This document shows positions 40,670-51,882 of a stretch of 64,000 nucleotides of DNA, one piece after another. The position numbers and the translations under genes are program-made. The notes beneath the pieces are model-generated. The model was not told where the DNA came from. It was given only the letters and a program-made list of their open reading frames with translations, and did not search any database. This stretch comes from Moritella sp. Urea-trap-13 (GTDB lineage: Bacteria > Pseudomonadota > Gammaproteobacteria > Enterobacterales > Moritellaceae): contig NZ_PJCA01000031.1 in assembly GCF_002836355.1 (NCBI RefSeq), positions 620,001 through 684,000 on the forward strand, written 5' to 3'. Numbering within the stretch: the stretch's first letter is position 1; each line of letters begins with the position of its first letter.

Positions 40670-42574
40670 TTAGCCTTTCATTTCTTCAAGCTCTTCCCAA
40701 CGAGCGAAAGCGATCTCAAGTTCTTGCTCTTTACTCGCAAGTTTTTCAAGCATTGCTTTCGATTCATCAGCTGGCTTATTGAAGAATTCAGGTTGATTGA
40801 TTTCAGCTTGCATTGTTTCAACTAATGCTTCTAGTTGCTCCATTTTTGCAGGCAGTTTTTCGAGTTCAACTTGTATGTTATACGGCAGTTTTTTTGTCTT
40901 AACTGCTTTAGCTGGTTTCTCTTTTTTTACTGATTTTTCAACGACAGCAGCTTTTGGTGTTGCTGACATAGATATTGTATTTGCTTGTTGATTCTTAGCA
41001 TCATGGTAACCACCAACAAAGTTAGTGATGTTACCTTCGCCATCAAACATCCAGCAACTTTCTACTGTGTTATCGATAAAGTTACGATCATGGCTTACTA
41101 ATAATAATGTACCCTGATAATTGGCAAGTAATTCTTCTAAAAGTTCCAATGTTTCGATATCTAAATCATTGGTTGGTTCATCCATAATCAAAAGATTAGA
41201 TGGTTTTAGGAATAATTTAGCTAATAATAGACGATTACGTTCACCACCAGACAATACTTTTACCGGTGTACGAGCACGTTGTGGGTGGAATAAGAAGTCT
41301 TGTAAGTAACCAAGTGCATGACGCGGTTTACCATTAACAACTACTTCTTGTTTACCGTCAGCCAGATTGTCGATTACTGTTTTTTCAAGATCGAGCTCTG
41401 TACGATGTTGATCGAAGTAAGATACTTCTAATTTAGTACCACATTTGATGATACCAGCTTGTGGTTGTAACTCTTCAAGCAATAACTTGATTAATGTACT
41501 CTTACCACAACCGTTTGGACCAACGAATGCAATTTTATCGCCACGCATGATGTTAAAGGTAAAGTCTTTAACAATTTGCTTGTTCTCGAAACCGTAAGAT
41601 ACGTCTTCGCCTTCAAAGATACGTTTACCTGAACGTGATGTTTCATCAACGCTAATTTTTGCTTTACCTTGTACGTTCAAACGATCACTACGTTCGTTAC
41701 GCATTTCTTTCAGTGCTTTAACGCGACCTTCGTTACGTGTACGACGGGCTTTAACACCTTGACGGATCCACACTTCTTCTTGTGCTAAACGCTTATCAAA
41801 TAATGCGTTTTGTTCGTCTTCAACACGTAGTGCTTCTTCTTTACCAACGATGTATTCATCGTAGTTACCAGGGAAAGACATTAAGTTACCGCGGTCGATA
41901 TCAATAATACGTGTTGCCATAGAACGAATGAAACTTCTATCATGGCTTACGAAGATAATAGTACCGGCGAAATCTTTTAAGAACTCTTCTAACCACAAGA
42001 TAGATTCAATATCCAAGTGGTTGGTTGGTTCATCAAGTAATAAAATATCAGGCTTGCTTGCTAGTGCACGTGCTAATGCTGCACGGCGTAACCAACCGCC
42101 CGACAAATCATCAAGCATCATATCAGCGTCTAAATCTAAACGTGTCAGTACTTGTTCAATATTTTGCTCAAACTCCCAACCGTTACGGTTATCAAGTTCT
42201 TCTTGTAAACGCATCAATTTATTTAATGCTTTTTCGCTGTAATCTTCACCCACAAGGATCGCTTGGTGATGGTAGTCTTTTAGCACTTGGCCGATGTCAG
42301 CTAGACCACCCGCAACAAAATCAAAAATGGTCACGCCACTTACTTTTGGTGGATCTTGCTCTAAACGAGAAACAACTGCATCTTGTTCTACTCTAAGAAC
42401 ACCATCGTCAAGTTGAATTTCACCACCAATAACTTTCATCATTGTCGATTTGCCTGCACCATTACGACCGACAAGACATACGCGTTCTTTGCGTTCAAAT
42501 ACAGCATCAGCATGATTTAATAACGGCAGGTCGCCAAAGGCAAGACAAGCATTTTGTAACGTGATAACAGCCAC
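40670..42574 (-). CDS. uup: ABC-F ATPase Uup
   Basis: 634 residues. Two ABC domains are visible with Walker A motifs VGRNGAGKS and VGPNGCGKS, signatures LSGGWLRRAA and LSGGERNRL, and a linker of coiled-coil type between. The C-terminal coiled coil (from about 560) separates Uup from other ABC-F proteins. It acts on the ribosome and affects transposon excision and translation quality; no membrane part is present. The neighbours rlmKL upstream and rmf downstream are as in E. coli. Confidence 0.94.
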   Translation of the reverse strand: MAVITLQNACLAFGDLPLLNHADAVFERKERVCLVGRNGAGKSTMMKVIGGEIQLDDGVLRVEQDAVVSRLEQDPPKVSGVTIFDFVAGGLADIGQVLKDYHHQAILVGEDYSEKALNKLMRLQEELDNRNGWEFEQNIEQVLTRLDLDADMMLDDLSGGWLRRAALARALASKPDILLLDEPTNHLDIESILWLEEFLKDFAGTIIFVSHDRSFIRSMATRIIDIDRGNLMSFPGNYDEYIVGKEEALRVEDEQNALFDKRLAQEEVWIRQGVKARRTRNEGRVKALKEMRNERSDRLNVQGKAKISVDETSRSGKRIFEGEDVSYGFENKQIVKDFTFNIMRGDKIAFVGPNGCGKSTLIKLLLEELQPQAGIIKCGTKLEVSYFDQHRTELDLEKTVIDNLADGKQEVVVNGKPRHALGYLQDFLFHPQRARTPVKVLSGGERNRLLLAKLFLKPSNLLIMDEPTNDLDIETLELLEELLANYQGTLLLVSHDRNFIDNTVESCWMFDGEGNITNFVGGYHDAKNQQANTISMSATPKAAVVEKSVKKEKPAKAVKTKKLPYNIQVELEKLPAKMEQLEALVETMQAEINQPEFFNKPADESKAMLEKLASKEQELEIAFARWEELEEMKG

Positions 42575-42676
42575 GGTAATTCCTTAATAAAATAATGTAT
42601 TGTTGCTTCGCTAAAAATTCATATACGAAGAAACAAGCAGTTAGTGAGATTCTAACATAAAGTTGTAAAATAGAAA

Positions 42677-42724
42677 AAATCCGAGCCTTAACAATCACGT
42701 TGTAATTGCCAATAACCCGGATTT
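42677..42724 (-). terminator. Terminator after the glutaredoxin-like gene
   Basis: AAATCCG at 42677-42683 pairs with CGGATTT at 42718-42724, followed on the minus strand by six T. It lies 12 bases downstream of the glutaredoxin-like stop and separates this transcript from uup. Confidence 0.6.
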
Positions 42725-42735
42725 AATCAAATAAA

Positions 42736-42972
42736 TCAGTATTTTTTGATAAAGTCGGCTAATTCTGCAGCATCAAATGGCCAACCGATGTCCTTACCAG
42801 TGTCGTTGTTCTTGATCACCGGAATACGAATGCCATAACGTGCAACATCCGCTTCATCGTGAATAATTTCAACTTGTGTCATTGCGGTTACTAAGTCTTG
42901 AGCAATAATAAGTGCCCAAGCTTGTTCACACAAATGACAACCTTCTGTTGTGTAGAATGCAAACTTAGTCAT
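42736..42972 (-). CDS. Glutaredoxin-like protein (DUF836 type)
   Basis: 78 residues. The CHLC redox motif near residues 13-16 (TTEGCHLCEQAW), and the cis-proline region GIRIPVIK, give a thioredoxin fold of the small DUF836 type. The start overlaps the rlmKL stop as TAATG, so the two are cotranscribed. Its substrate is unknown. Such genes are commonly adjacent to rlmKL in Vibrio/Shewanella relatives. Confidence 0.85.
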   Translation of the reverse strand: MTKFAFYTTEGCHLCEQAWALIIAQDLVTAMTQVEIIHDEADVARYGIRIPVIKNNDTGKDIGWPFDAAELADFIKKY

Positions 42973-45104
42973 TAGTCTGCTCGTTTTACAAGCCAGCAGT
43001 TATTGATGTTCTTGTTACGAGCGAAATCTTTAGAACGATTTTGTTCTGTGATATTTGTCGCTTTCAAGCCTAGTTTATCTAACGCTTCAGTATCTAATTT
43101 AAAGTTACGTTTGTTATTAGAGAAAACAATTTCACCACGAGCAGAAAGAATATTTTCTAACCAAGTGAATAGTTGGATATGATCACGTTCAACATCAAAG
43201 CTATCTTCCATACGCTTTGAGTTCGAGAATGTTGGTGGATCAATAAAGATAAGGTCAAACTTGTCTTCACAACGTGCTAACCAAGCTAAACAATCTGCTT
43301 GCACAACTTCGTGCTTACGCATACTAATATTGTTTAATTCAAAGTTACGTTTAGCCCAATCAAGGTAAGTATTAGACATATCTACCGTTACAGATGATTC
43401 AGCGCCACCTAAGATAGCATGCACACTTGCACTACCTGTATATGAGAACAAGTTTAAGAAACGCTTACCGGCGCTCATTTCACCCAGCATACGACGGGTT
43501 AAACGGTGATCGATAAATAGACCCGTGTCTAAATAGTCTTTCATGTTTACTTCAAATTGAGCGCCGTATTCACTTACAGTAAATACCGACTTAACTTGTT
43601 GTAGTTTTTCGTATTGATTACTACCTTTCTGCTTTTGACGTACTTTCAATACTAACTTGTTAGGATCGATTCCGGTTACATCTAGCGTAACAGCAACAAT
43701 ATCCATGATACGTTGTTTGGCTTTTTGCTCAGGTACATCTTTTGGTGCTTGGTATTCTTGCACTACGATCCAATCGTCATACAAATCGATTGCAGCATTG
43801 TAGTTAGGTAAATCAGCGTCATATAAACGGTAGCAGTTAACGTTCTCTTTTTTAGCCCATTTTGATAACAGTTTGATGTTTTTCTTCAGGCGATTACGGA
43901 ATTCTTCCGCAAAGCCTGGAGTCATCTGTGTTTCAATATGTGCTTTAACTTGGCGTGCAACTGATGAGATCTGGTAAAGTTTAAGGAAACATTCAAGTCC
44001 ACCATTAAACAATTTATATTGCTTGTTAGCACGCATGCCTAAGCGAGAAAGTAAATCAGGGTTTGATGAGAAGAACGCAACATTCCAGCCAGAGAACTCA
44101 CTCTTTAATCGTTCACCTAATACTTGGTGTAATACGATCAATTCAGGTTGTTCACCCATACGCTCACCATATGGAGGGTTACAAATTAATGTACCTTCAC
44201 TGGTGAAATCGTTAACGAGGTTTTTAGCATCACCGGTTTCTAATTCAATAATATGCTCTAGACCAGCTGCGCGCACGTTGGCTTTAGCTTGGTCAAGTAC
44301 ACGCCAGCTTTTATCAAAGCCGTATACTTTAAGATCCGTATTCGCGATATTTTTACGCGCTTGATATTTAGCTTGTGCAACTAACTCTTCCCAACCTGAT
44401 TGATCATAATCATTCAGTTGTTGGAAGCAGTAACGTGAACGTAAGATACCAGCAGGTACTTTAAGTGCCATTAATGCCGCTTCGATAAGTAAGGTTGCAG
44501 AACCACACATAGGATCAACTAATAGACCATCAGTATAACCACTACGTTTGATGATTGCGGCTGCTAAGTTTTCTTTCAATGGTGCAGCGCCCGTACCTTG
44601 ACGGTAACCACGTTGATGCAAGCCATTGCCACACAAATCAAGAGACAGTGTCGCGTCTTCACGGCGGATGTGTAGATGAATGCGTACATCCGGATCGTTT
44701 TTAGCTACGTTTGGACGGTCGCCCATCGATTTGCTAAAGCGGTCAACAATACCATCTTTTACTTTCAGCGCGCCAAATTGAGTATCACGGATGCTGTCGT
44801 TAGTACCAGAACAAGAAACTGCAAAGGTCTTATCAATATCAAAGATTTTATCCCAATGCATGCCAGTTACCGCAAGGTAAAGGTCTAATACATCGAAAAT
44901 TTTAAATGTTTTTAATTGCAAGGTCACTCGAGATGCTAAGCGGCTCCACAAACAAATTTTATACGCTGTTAATTGAGTAGATTTAAATGCGACACCAGCC
45001 ATTGTTTCACGGCAGTCTTGTGCGCCAAGTTCAATTAGTTCTTCTTTAAGTAGAAGTTCTAAACCCTTAGGAGAAGAAGCAAAATAAGTGTTGAGTGTAG
45101 TCAA
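42972..45104 (-). CDS. rlmL: Bifunctional 23S rRNA methyltransferase RlmKL
   Basis: 710 residues. An N-terminal THUMP domain is followed by the RlmL methyltransferase (SAM-site DPMCGSATLLIEAAL near 190-205, catalytic NPPYGER near 308-315), and the C-terminal RlmK methyltransferase (FLNLFSYTGSASVHA, and DPPTFSNSKRM). RlmL makes m2G2445 and RlmK m7G2069 in E. coli 23S rRNA. Both active sites are intact. The gene starts the transcript with the glutaredoxin-like gene. Confidence 0.95.
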   Translation of the reverse strand: MTTLNTYFASSPKGLELLLKEELIELGAQDCRETMAGVAFKSTQLTAYKICLWSRLASRVTLQLKTFKIFDVLDLYLAVTGMHWDKIFDIDKTFAVSCSGTNDSIRDTQFGALKVKDGIVDRFSKSMGDRPNVAKNDPDVRIHLHIRREDATLSLDLCGNGLHQRGYRQGTGAAPLKENLAAAIIKRSGYTDGLLVDPMCGSATLLIEAALMALKVPAGILRSRYCFQQLNDYDQSGWEELVAQAKYQARKNIANTDLKVYGFDKSWRVLDQAKANVRAAGLEHIIELETGDAKNLVNDFTSEGTLICNPPYGERMGEQPELIVLHQVLGERLKSEFSGWNVAFFSSNPDLLSRLGMRANKQYKLFNGGLECFLKLYQISSVARQVKAHIETQMTPGFAEEFRNRLKKNIKLLSKWAKKENVNCYRLYDADLPNYNAAIDLYDDWIVVQEYQAPKDVPEQKAKQRIMDIVAVTLDVTGIDPNKLVLKVRQKQKGSNQYEKLQQVKSVFTVSEYGAQFEVNMKDYLDTGLFIDHRLTRRMLGEMSAGKRFLNLFSYTGSASVHAILGGAESSVTVDMSNTYLDWAKRNFELNNISMRKHEVVQADCLAWLARCEDKFDLIFIDPPTFSNSKRMEDSFDVERDHIQLFTWLENILSARGEIVFSNNKRNFKLDTEALDKLGLKATNITEQNRSKDFARNKNINNCWLVKRAD

Positions 45105-45269
45105 TTTGAAAGCCTATATTATTTCGAGATACTTCCTAATAAAAAAGAAAGTAAGCAATGTGATTATTAGTGGGGGCGAACTATACCACGCGGCATTATA
45201 GTCGCATAGTCATGTTGAGGAAATTATTAGATAAACGGAGAATTATTGAAAGATTATTGAGGGATTAAG

Positions 45270-45830
45270 CTATGCCATGATCTGAACGTAGGAAAATGAA
45301 TCATCTGTTAGTACTTTTGATACAGTCTTTTGCAGCTGCACGCGGTCGTTCATTACGCGGATAACATCAAATTTGGCTAGTGCTTTAGAATCAGAAAGTT
45401 GTACCGCGTCTTCTAACAACATACACATGGACACACGTTCATCAGCTTCAAGGATCACAAATTGCACATTATCGCCTTTTAAAGACAAGGTAATAATGTC
45501 GCCAGTACTAAAGGCAACTGCAGAATTATGATAATCAAAAAACCAACTTTGCGGCATTTTTACTTTTTGAAAACGTAAATTTGTCACTGCATTTAATGCT
45601 ATTTGCACTTTTTCAGGCACACTAAAAGCTAAATCTTTAAGCGTTTCTAAGAAATAGTAATAATAGCTTGAATCTTCTGCACAAAAGTTAACACGGCCTT
45701 TGCACAGATTATTCATATTCCGTTTGTTTAGATGACAAGACATTGCAAGTCCATCGGATAATTGAATCACGATGCTTTGACTTGCGCAGTCATATTGCCA
45801 ATACCACTTATTGCTTGGTTCTAGTAACAT
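45270..45830 (-). CDS. zapC: Cell division protein ZapC
   Basis: 186 residues. The N-terminal NKWYWQYDCASQSIVIQL, KMPQSWFFDY in the middle and the conserved VMNDRVQLQ near the end follow E. coli ZapC (YcbW), which binds and bundles FtsZ at the Z-ring. It is leftward, between pyrD and rlmKL, the same order as in E. coli. The start at 45830 matches the family N-terminus. Confidence 0.88.
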   Translation of the reverse strand: MLLEPSNKWYWQYDCASQSIVIQLSDGLAMSCHLNKRNMNNLCKGRVNFCAEDSSYYYYFLETLKDLAFSVPEKVQIALNAVTNLRFQKVKMPQSWFFDYHNSAVAFSTGDIITLSLKGDNVQFVILEADERVSMCMLLEDAVQLSDSKALAKFDVIRVMNDRVQLQKTVSKVLTDDSFSYVQIMA

Positions 45831-45930
45831 CCTGATACCAGTAATGTAATTAACTATCCGCTAGTTTAACTACACCCCATCCATATGTAAATACCCTTAT
45901 CAGAAATATAGACTAAAACCAAGGGTAAAG

Positions 45931-46941
45931 TTACAAACTTTTTACAATATTTTTAACTAATTTAGGACCTTTGTAGATAAATCCACTGTACACCTGTACT
46001 AATTCTGCACCTGCAACAAATTTTTCTTTTGCCGACACAACAGAATCGATACCGCCTACCCCGATAATAGGTAATTGGCCATCAAGCAATACCGCAAGTT
46101 TACGCACAATTTCTGTACTTGCATGTTGAACGGGACGACCACTTAGGCCACCGGCTTCACACGCATGCGGCATATCATGAACTAATGTTCTATCTAACGT
46201 TGTGTTAGTCGCAATAACACCATCCATTTTATACTTAACTAATGACTCAGCAACTTGCGCTAACTCATCATCGGTTAAATCAGGGGCAATTTTAACGGCT
46301 AACGGTACATATTTTTCATGTATTTTTGTCAATTCAGATTGGCGATCTTTAAGACAGCTTAATAAACTATCTAATGCTTCACCATACTGCAGCGTACGTA
46401 ACCCCGGCGTATTGGGCGACGAAATATTAATAGCAATATAAGAAGCGTGTTGGTAAACCTTGTCCATACAAATAAGGTAATCGTCGTTACCCTTTTCGAT
46501 AGGTGTATCTTTGTTTTTACCAATGTTGATACCTAAAATACCTTTGTATTTAGCATTCTTAACATTCTCAACAAGCGCGTCTACACCTTCGTTATTAAAA
46601 CCCATACGGTTAATAATCGCTTCCGCTTCTGTGATACGGAATATGCGTGGTTTTTCATTACCCGCTTGTGGACGCGGAGTCACAGTACCGACTTCAATAA
46701 AACCGAAACCCATTGCCGCAAATGCGTCAATACATTCACCATTTTTATCAAGGCCAGCAGCTAAGCCAACAGGGTTATCAAACGTCAGTCCCATTACAGT
46801 GACTGGTTTACTTGGTAATTTCTGCGAATATAAGCAACTTAAAGGAGTAGAACCCGTTAATTTTAGCCCTTTGATTGTCATTTCATGCACTACTTCTGGA
46901 TCTTGCATAAAGAAAAATTCACGTGCAATACGATATAACAT
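45931..46941 (-). CDS. pyrD: Dihydroorotate dehydrogenase (quinone), class 2
   Basis: 336 residues, same length as the E. coli enzyme (336). Membrane-facing N-terminal helices, then the FMN barrel with [14 protein letters not shown] and [11 protein letters not shown] (catalytic serine of class 2) and the GVGGIDS phosphate site. It oxidises dihydroorotate with ubiquinone in pyrimidine synthesis. No purine/pyrimidine regulator site is clear upstream. Confidence 0.96.
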   Translation of the reverse strand: MLYRIAREFFFMQDPEVVHEMTIKGLKLTGSTPLSCLYSQKLPSKPVTVMGLTFDNPVGLAAGLDKNGECIDAFAAMGFGFIEVGTVTPRPQAGNEKPRIFRITEAEAIINRMGFNNEGVDALVENVKNAKYKGILGINIGKNKDTPIEKGNDDYLICMDKVYQHASYIAINISSPNTPGLRTLQYGEALDSLLSCLKDRQSELTKIHEKYVPLAVKIAPDLTDDELAQVAESLVKYKMDGVIATNTTLDRTLVHDMPHACEAGGLSGRPVQHASTEIVRKLAVLLDGQLPIIGVGGIDSVVSAKEKFVAGAELVQVYSGFIYKGPKLVKNIVKSL

Positions 46942-46954
46942 TTTCTATTCCTCA

Positions 46955-46981
46955 TAAAAAAGCACTGTATCAACAGTGCTT
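46955..46981 (-). terminator. Terminator of the NAD-GDH gene
   Basis: AAGCACTG (46960-46967) pairs with CAGTGCTT (46974-46981) and is followed on the minus strand by six T. It lies 50 bases after the dehydrogenase stop and just before the pyrD start. Confidence 0.87.
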
Positions 46982-47031
46982 CATAATTAAATCATTTTAA
47001 TTGAGTGCCTACGCAAACATTAACTTACTCA

Positions 47032-50000
47032 TTAGCTGGCATTACGGCAGCTTAAGTGAAGTAAATTCAATTCTCGTAATGCTACTGAGAATTTAGCAAA
47101 CTCATGCGAAGAGCTCATATTAAAATCAGCCAACATTTGCAGCCAACGAACAACAAGCGCGTCGTTGTCTGATAACCATTCGTCAATGATTATATCGCAC
47201 TTACCTGTTGATGAACAAGTAGATAACACCACTGATGTTAAGCTACGTTGTTGTAGCGCAAGTTCTTCACGAAATGCAGCTCTTGCAAGTGCTTGCCAAT
47301 GGTTAGCAACAGGTTGCAAGTTAATTTGATGCATAAAGTCATGCAACTGTAGTTTGTTCCCTAACGAGAAGAACACAGATTGTACTAACGACATTGGTAC
47401 TTGATGCTGTTTACACACGTCTGCAATGTCGAATACCGAGAACAAGGTATTCTGATGAACAATCTCACCGGCGATATCTGCAGGTACTAATTTTTCAATC
47501 AATGCATTAATACGTTTGCTTTGTTTTTCTTTATCCGCATCAACAAGTACTTGTTCGGTATTTTCTTTCATACCGTTATAGATAGGTTTATAGAAAGCAA
47601 TCGTATCAGAAATACTCATGTTGCGGTCACGATAACGCACTAACCAACATGAAGCACGACGAATATAGCGGCGACTTTCAAATAACATATCAAGCTGTGT
47701 TGCAGAATCAACCTTGTTATCTAACCCTGTCACGATATCCCACATGTTTTCCATACCAATAACATGCTTAGCAATAACAAAACATTTGGCAATCTCAACA
47801 ATAGTCGAACCCGTTTCATCTTGCATACGGCCAACAAAATTCAGCCCCATGTCATTAATGATTTCATTGGCAAGTTGGGTGGCAATGATTTCATTTCTTA
47901 ATGGGTGATCTTGCATCTGTGCTTTGTACTTATCTTGCAACAACTGCGGGAAAGCAGTGATAAGCAATTCCGACAAGAATTCATCTTTAAATACTTCAGG
48001 ACAATTAAGCTGTTCTTTCAACTGCATTTTTGCGTATGCCAGTAACACCGCCAACTCAGGGCGTGTTAACCCTTCATTTTTAGCTAGACGGTCAGCTAGT
48101 TCATCTTCACTTGGTAGGAACTCAAGCTGACGATTTAGTTTACCGCTACGCTCAAGCATTTGTATGAAACGAATTTGTTCTTTTAACTGTTCTGCTGCGC
48201 GAGTTTGAGTAACAGAAACAGACAGCGTTTGCTTGTACGCGTTATTCAATACAATTTCAGATACTTCATCTGTCATTGAGTACAATAACTCGTTACGTTG
48301 CTTACGTGTCAAGTCACCGCTACTAACAATACTATTCAGTAGGATCTTAATATTAACTTCATTATCAGAGCAATCTACACCACCCACGTTATCAATGAAG
48401 TCACTGTTAATACGACCGCCATTCCTCCCGTATTCAATACGACCCAGCTGTGTACAACCTAAGTTACCACCTTCACCAACAATCTTAACGTTAAGTTCAC
48501 TACCGTTAATGCGCACGTGATCATTGGCACGATCACCAACATCATTGTTCGTTTCTGTTGCCGCTTTAACATAAGTACCGATACCGCCATTCCACAGTAA
48601 GTCGGCTTGTGAGGTTAAGATCGCCTTAATTAAATCTGTCGGGGTCATTAGTGATACTTTCGTACCCAACATTTTCTTAATTTCAGGCGTTAGCGTGATC
48701 GCTTTTGCTGAACGTAGGAAGATGCCACTGCCTTTAGACATAATAGAACGATCATAATCAGACCAGCTTGAACGCGGTAGCTTAAATAAGCGGTCACGTT
48801 CAGCATAGCTTGTTGCACAGTCCGGATTTGGATCGATGAAGATATGCATGTGGTTAAAGGCGGCAATTAACTTAGTGCTTTTTGATAACAGCATGCCGTT
48901 ACCAAATACATCACCAGCCATGTCACCAACAGCAATACAAGTAAACTCTTCTTCTTGACAGTTAATGCCCATTTCACGGAAGTGACGCTTAACAGATTCC
49001 CACGCACCTTTTGCAGTAATACCCATTTTCTTATGGTCATAACCCACGGAACCACCTGATGCAAATGCATCACCTAGCCAGAAGTTGTATTCATCACTGA
49101 TCTCATTAGCGATATCAGAGAAAGTCGCAGTACCTTTATCCGCAGCTACAACCAAATACGAATCGGCTTCATCATAGAAACGTACATTTTTTGGATGAAC
49201 CAGTTCACCATCAACAATATTATCGGTGATATCAAGTAAACCACGGATGAACGTGCGGTAACATTCTTTACCAATATTGAATGCTTCATCACGGCTGTGA
49301 TTAGGTTGAATTTGTTTACAAACAAAGCCACCTTTCGCGCCAACTGGGACAATTACGGTATTTTTAACTTGCTGTGCTTTTACTAGGCCAAGTACTTCAG
49401 TACGGAAATCTTCACGACGATCCGACCAACGTAAACCACCACGTGCAACTTTACCACCACGTAAATGTACACCTTCAACTTGCGGTGAATACACAAACAC
49501 TTCAAATTTTGGCAGAGGCAATGGCATGTCAGGGATCAGTGATGACTCAAACTTAAATGAGATATAAGCTTTACTTTTATCTGCTGTTTTTAATCTTGAA
49601 TCAACTTGGTAGAAGTTAGTACGCGATGTTGCCGTGATAAGGTCAATAAAACGACGAATAATACGGTCATCATCCAAGTTATTCACTTGCTCTAACTTAG
49701 TTTCAAAATTAGCAATGATGTCTAGGCTATCAATTTCACCTTGATCAATTGCAAATTTTTGATGGAAGTAGCAATACAAGCTATTTGCCAATTCGGGTAA
49801 TGACGCTAATGTATTCTCGATATATGCTTGGCTAAAGTTGTTACCAATTTGGCGCATGTATTTAGCGTACGATCTCAATACCGAAATTTGGCGACCTGAT
49901 AAATTAGTTTTAAGTACTAGTTTATTAAACCCATCATTCTCTAAACGATTTTCCCATACTTGATGGAACGTTGACATAAAGTCCGCGCTACGCTCAGTGG

Positions 50001-51882
50001 TATCAAGTAGATTATCACCGGTATAAAGCATGGTGAAATCGAGTACCCAATATACCGTTCCGTCTGCTGTTTTAACTTTAAACGGGGTTTCGCCAAGTAC
50101 TTTTAAGCCCATATTTTCTAACATAGGAAGTACATCGGACAAATGAATCGGTTGATCTTTATGGAATAATTTTAGGCGTACGTGATTAGAGTCATGCTGC
50201 TCTTCTTGCGCCCGGTAGAAAATCATTTCAAGTTTATGTTCAGTCGACAGTGTTTCTAATTTAATGATATCTGCTACTGCAGAGTTAGGTAACACATACT
50301 CTTTATATGACTGAGGGAAAGCATGAATGTATTTCTCGGATAGAGAACGACCTTTTTCTTCACCATAATGACTAACGATTGCTGTTTTAAGCTTATCATT
50401 CCACGATTTAGCGGCTTCAGTTAGGTTCTGCTCAATCTCAGCTAGATTTACTTTAACTTCTTTTTCATTCTGATCAACGTGCACAAGATATTGTGTTCTA
50501 GCCATATTACCTTCAGAGAAATAGGTATTAAATTCAACTTCTTTATCACTGCCTAAGTGGTCTGCCAATACTTGTTGTGTTTTTTCACGTAATTGCGTGT
50601 TGTAACGCTCTTTAGTTACGTAGACCATACAAGAATAATAACGACCGAATAGGTCTTTACGCACAAACAGTTTAATCTGGTCGCGGTCTTGCATGTGTAG
50701 GACACCCAAGGCGCAATGCAAAATATCTGCTTCGCTAGATTGGATCAACTCATCTCGAGGATAGGTTTCTAATATATTTAACAATGCTTTATATGAATGA
50801 TTTACAGGGTTGTAACCAGACGCGTCTAGCACGCGCTTTATTTTATCGCTGATTAGCGGGATATCAATGGCGCTGCTATTATAAATTGCTGACGCGTATA
50901 AACCAATAAAACGCTCTTCACCAATAACATTGTTATTTTCGTCAAATAATTTAATACCAACGTAATCGATATTTGCAGGTCTGTGTACGCGAGATTTAGC
51001 ATCACTCTTGGTTAAAATTAGGGTGTTTTGTGATAATACTTCACGTTTGGCGTCTGCTGATAAATTAGATAAGCCATAACCTTTGTTATTGACCGAATTT
51101 TTCATGATACCTAAGCTTGAATCACAATCAGGCGTGATCACATAATCACCCTTTACCGGTTCAATATCGTAATGACGGTAACCGAGCAAGGTGAAGTTGT
51201 GATCAGCTAACCATGTTAAGAACTTAAGTGTATCAGCATAGTCGATACCTTTTTTCTTTGGCTTTGCAGATAATTGTTCAATAACAGCAAGTAACTTATC
51301 ATGCATTGGCGACCAATCATTAACAGCCAACGCAATCTCATTTAATACAGAAGCTAATTCAGCACTAATAGCATCTAATTTGCTGTTTTCTGTTTGACGA
51401 TCGATTTCAATTAAAAATACGGTTTCAGAGGTAAAATTCTTGGCATTTTTAGGATTTGTTAGAATTTTGTTTACACGGCCATTATCATCTCGTTTCAAAG
51501 CAATTGGCTGATGTAACATCAAATGTGAGATCACGCCAAGTCGAGATAATGCCATCATTACAGATTCAGTCAGAAAAGGTGAATCCGGTACAATTATTTC
51601 AACAATCGTATGTGTTGATTGCCAACCATTAAGGCTAATTTCTGGATTATAAACACAAATATCCGGGCCGCTATTATTACTGCTATTTAGTCGGTTCCAC
51701 AAACTAATTGCCGCACAATACAGATCACTATCACTACGCGAAGAGAGATCTTCCTGCCTCATTCCAGCATATAATGCAGTTACAAACTGCTCGACTAATG
51801 TATTGCTTTTCGCATCTACTTTGGTCTTTACAAGGCTGATTACGTTTTCCAGTAACACAGGAATAGGCGTTTTATTCAACAT
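47032..51882 (-). CDS. gdhB: NAD-specific glutamate dehydrogenase, large type
   Basis: 1616 residues, the usual size for the 180-kDa class. An N-terminal regulatory half with ACT-like segments is followed by the catalytic region with KGGFVCKQ, the ADKGTATFSDIANEI site and VVAADKG, and then a long C-terminal helical domain. It converts glutamate to 2-oxoglutarate with NAD, giving carbon and ammonia from amino acids. It stands alone, ended by the strong terminator at 46955. Confidence 0.94.
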   Translation of the reverse strand: MLNKTPIPVLLENVISLVKTKVDAKSNTLVEQFVTALYAGMRQEDLSSRSDSDLYCAAISLWNRLNSSNNSGPDICVYNPEISLNGWQSTHTIVEIIVPDSPFLTESVMMALSRLGVISHLMLHQPIALKRDDNGRVNKILTNPKNAKNFTSETVFLIEIDRQTENSKLDAISAELASVLNEIALAVNDWSPMHDKLLAVIEQLSAKPKKKGIDYADTLKFLTWLADHNFTLLGYRHYDIEPVKGDYVITPDCDSSLGIMKNSVNNKGYGLSNLSADAKREVLSQNTLILTKSDAKSRVHRPANIDYVGIKLFDENNNVIGEERFIGLYASAIYNSSAIDIPLISDKIKRVLDASGYNPVNHSYKALLNILETYPRDELIQSSEADILHCALGVLHMQDRDQIKLFVRKDLFGRYYSCMVYVTKERYNTQLREKTQQVLADHLGSDKEVEFNTYFSEGNMARTQYLVHVDQNEKEVKVNLAEIEQNLTEAAKSWNDKLKTAIVSHYGEEKGRSLSEKYIHAFPQSYKEYVLPNSAVADIIKLETLSTEHKLEMIFYRAQEEQHDSNHVRLKLFHKDQPIHLSDVLPMLENMGLKVLGETPFKVKTADGTVYWVLDFTMLYTGDNLLDTTERSADFMSTFHQVWENRLENDGFNKLVLKTNLSGRQISVLRSYAKYMRQIGNNFSQAYIENTLASLPELANSLYCYFHQKFAIDQGEIDSLDIIANFETKLEQVNNLDDDRIIRRFIDLITATSRTNFYQVDSRLKTADKSKAYISFKFESSLIPDMPLPLPKFEVFVYSPQVEGVHLRGGKVARGGLRWSDRREDFRTEVLGLVKAQQVKNTVIVPVGAKGGFVCKQIQPNHSRDEAFNIGKECYRTFIRGLLDITDNIVDGELVHPKNVRFYDEADSYLVVAADKGTATFSDIANEISDEYNFWLGDAFASGGSVGYDHKKMGITAKGAWESVKRHFREMGINCQEEEFTCIAVGDMAGDVFGNGMLLSKSTKLIAAFNHMHIFIDPNPDCATSYAERDRLFKLPRSSWSDYDRSIMSKGSGIFLRSAKAITLTPEIKKMLGTKVSLMTPTDLIKAILTSQADLLWNGGIGTYVKAATETNNDVGDRANDHVRINGSELNVKIVGEGGNLGCTQLGRIEYGRNGGRINSDFIDNVGGVDCSDNEVNIKILLNSIVSSGDLTRKQRNELLYSMTDEVSEIVLNNAYKQTLSVSVTQTRAAEQLKEQIRFIQMLERSGKLNRQLEFLPSEDELADRLAKNEGLTRPELAVLLAYAKMQLKEQLNCPEVFKDEFLSELLITAFPQLLQDKYKAQMQDHPLRNEIIATQLANEIINDMGLNFVGRMQDETGSTIVEIAKCFVIAKHVIGMENMWDIVTGLDNKVDSATQLDMLFESRRYIRRASCWLVRYRDRNMSISDTIAFYKPIYNGMKENTEQVLVDADKEKQSKRINALIEKLVPADIAGEIVHQNTLFSVFDIADVCKQHQVPMSLVQSVFFSLGNKLQLHDFMHQINLQPVANHWQALARAAFREELALQQRSLTSVVLSTCSSTGKCDIIIDEWLSDNDALVVRWLQMLADFNMSSSHEFAKFSVALRELNLLHLSCRNAS

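Noticed and set aside
42507-42698. 63-codon leftward frame at the uup start
   Set aside because: It overlaps the uup N-terminal coding sequence and the terminator of the upstream gene, and resembles no protein.
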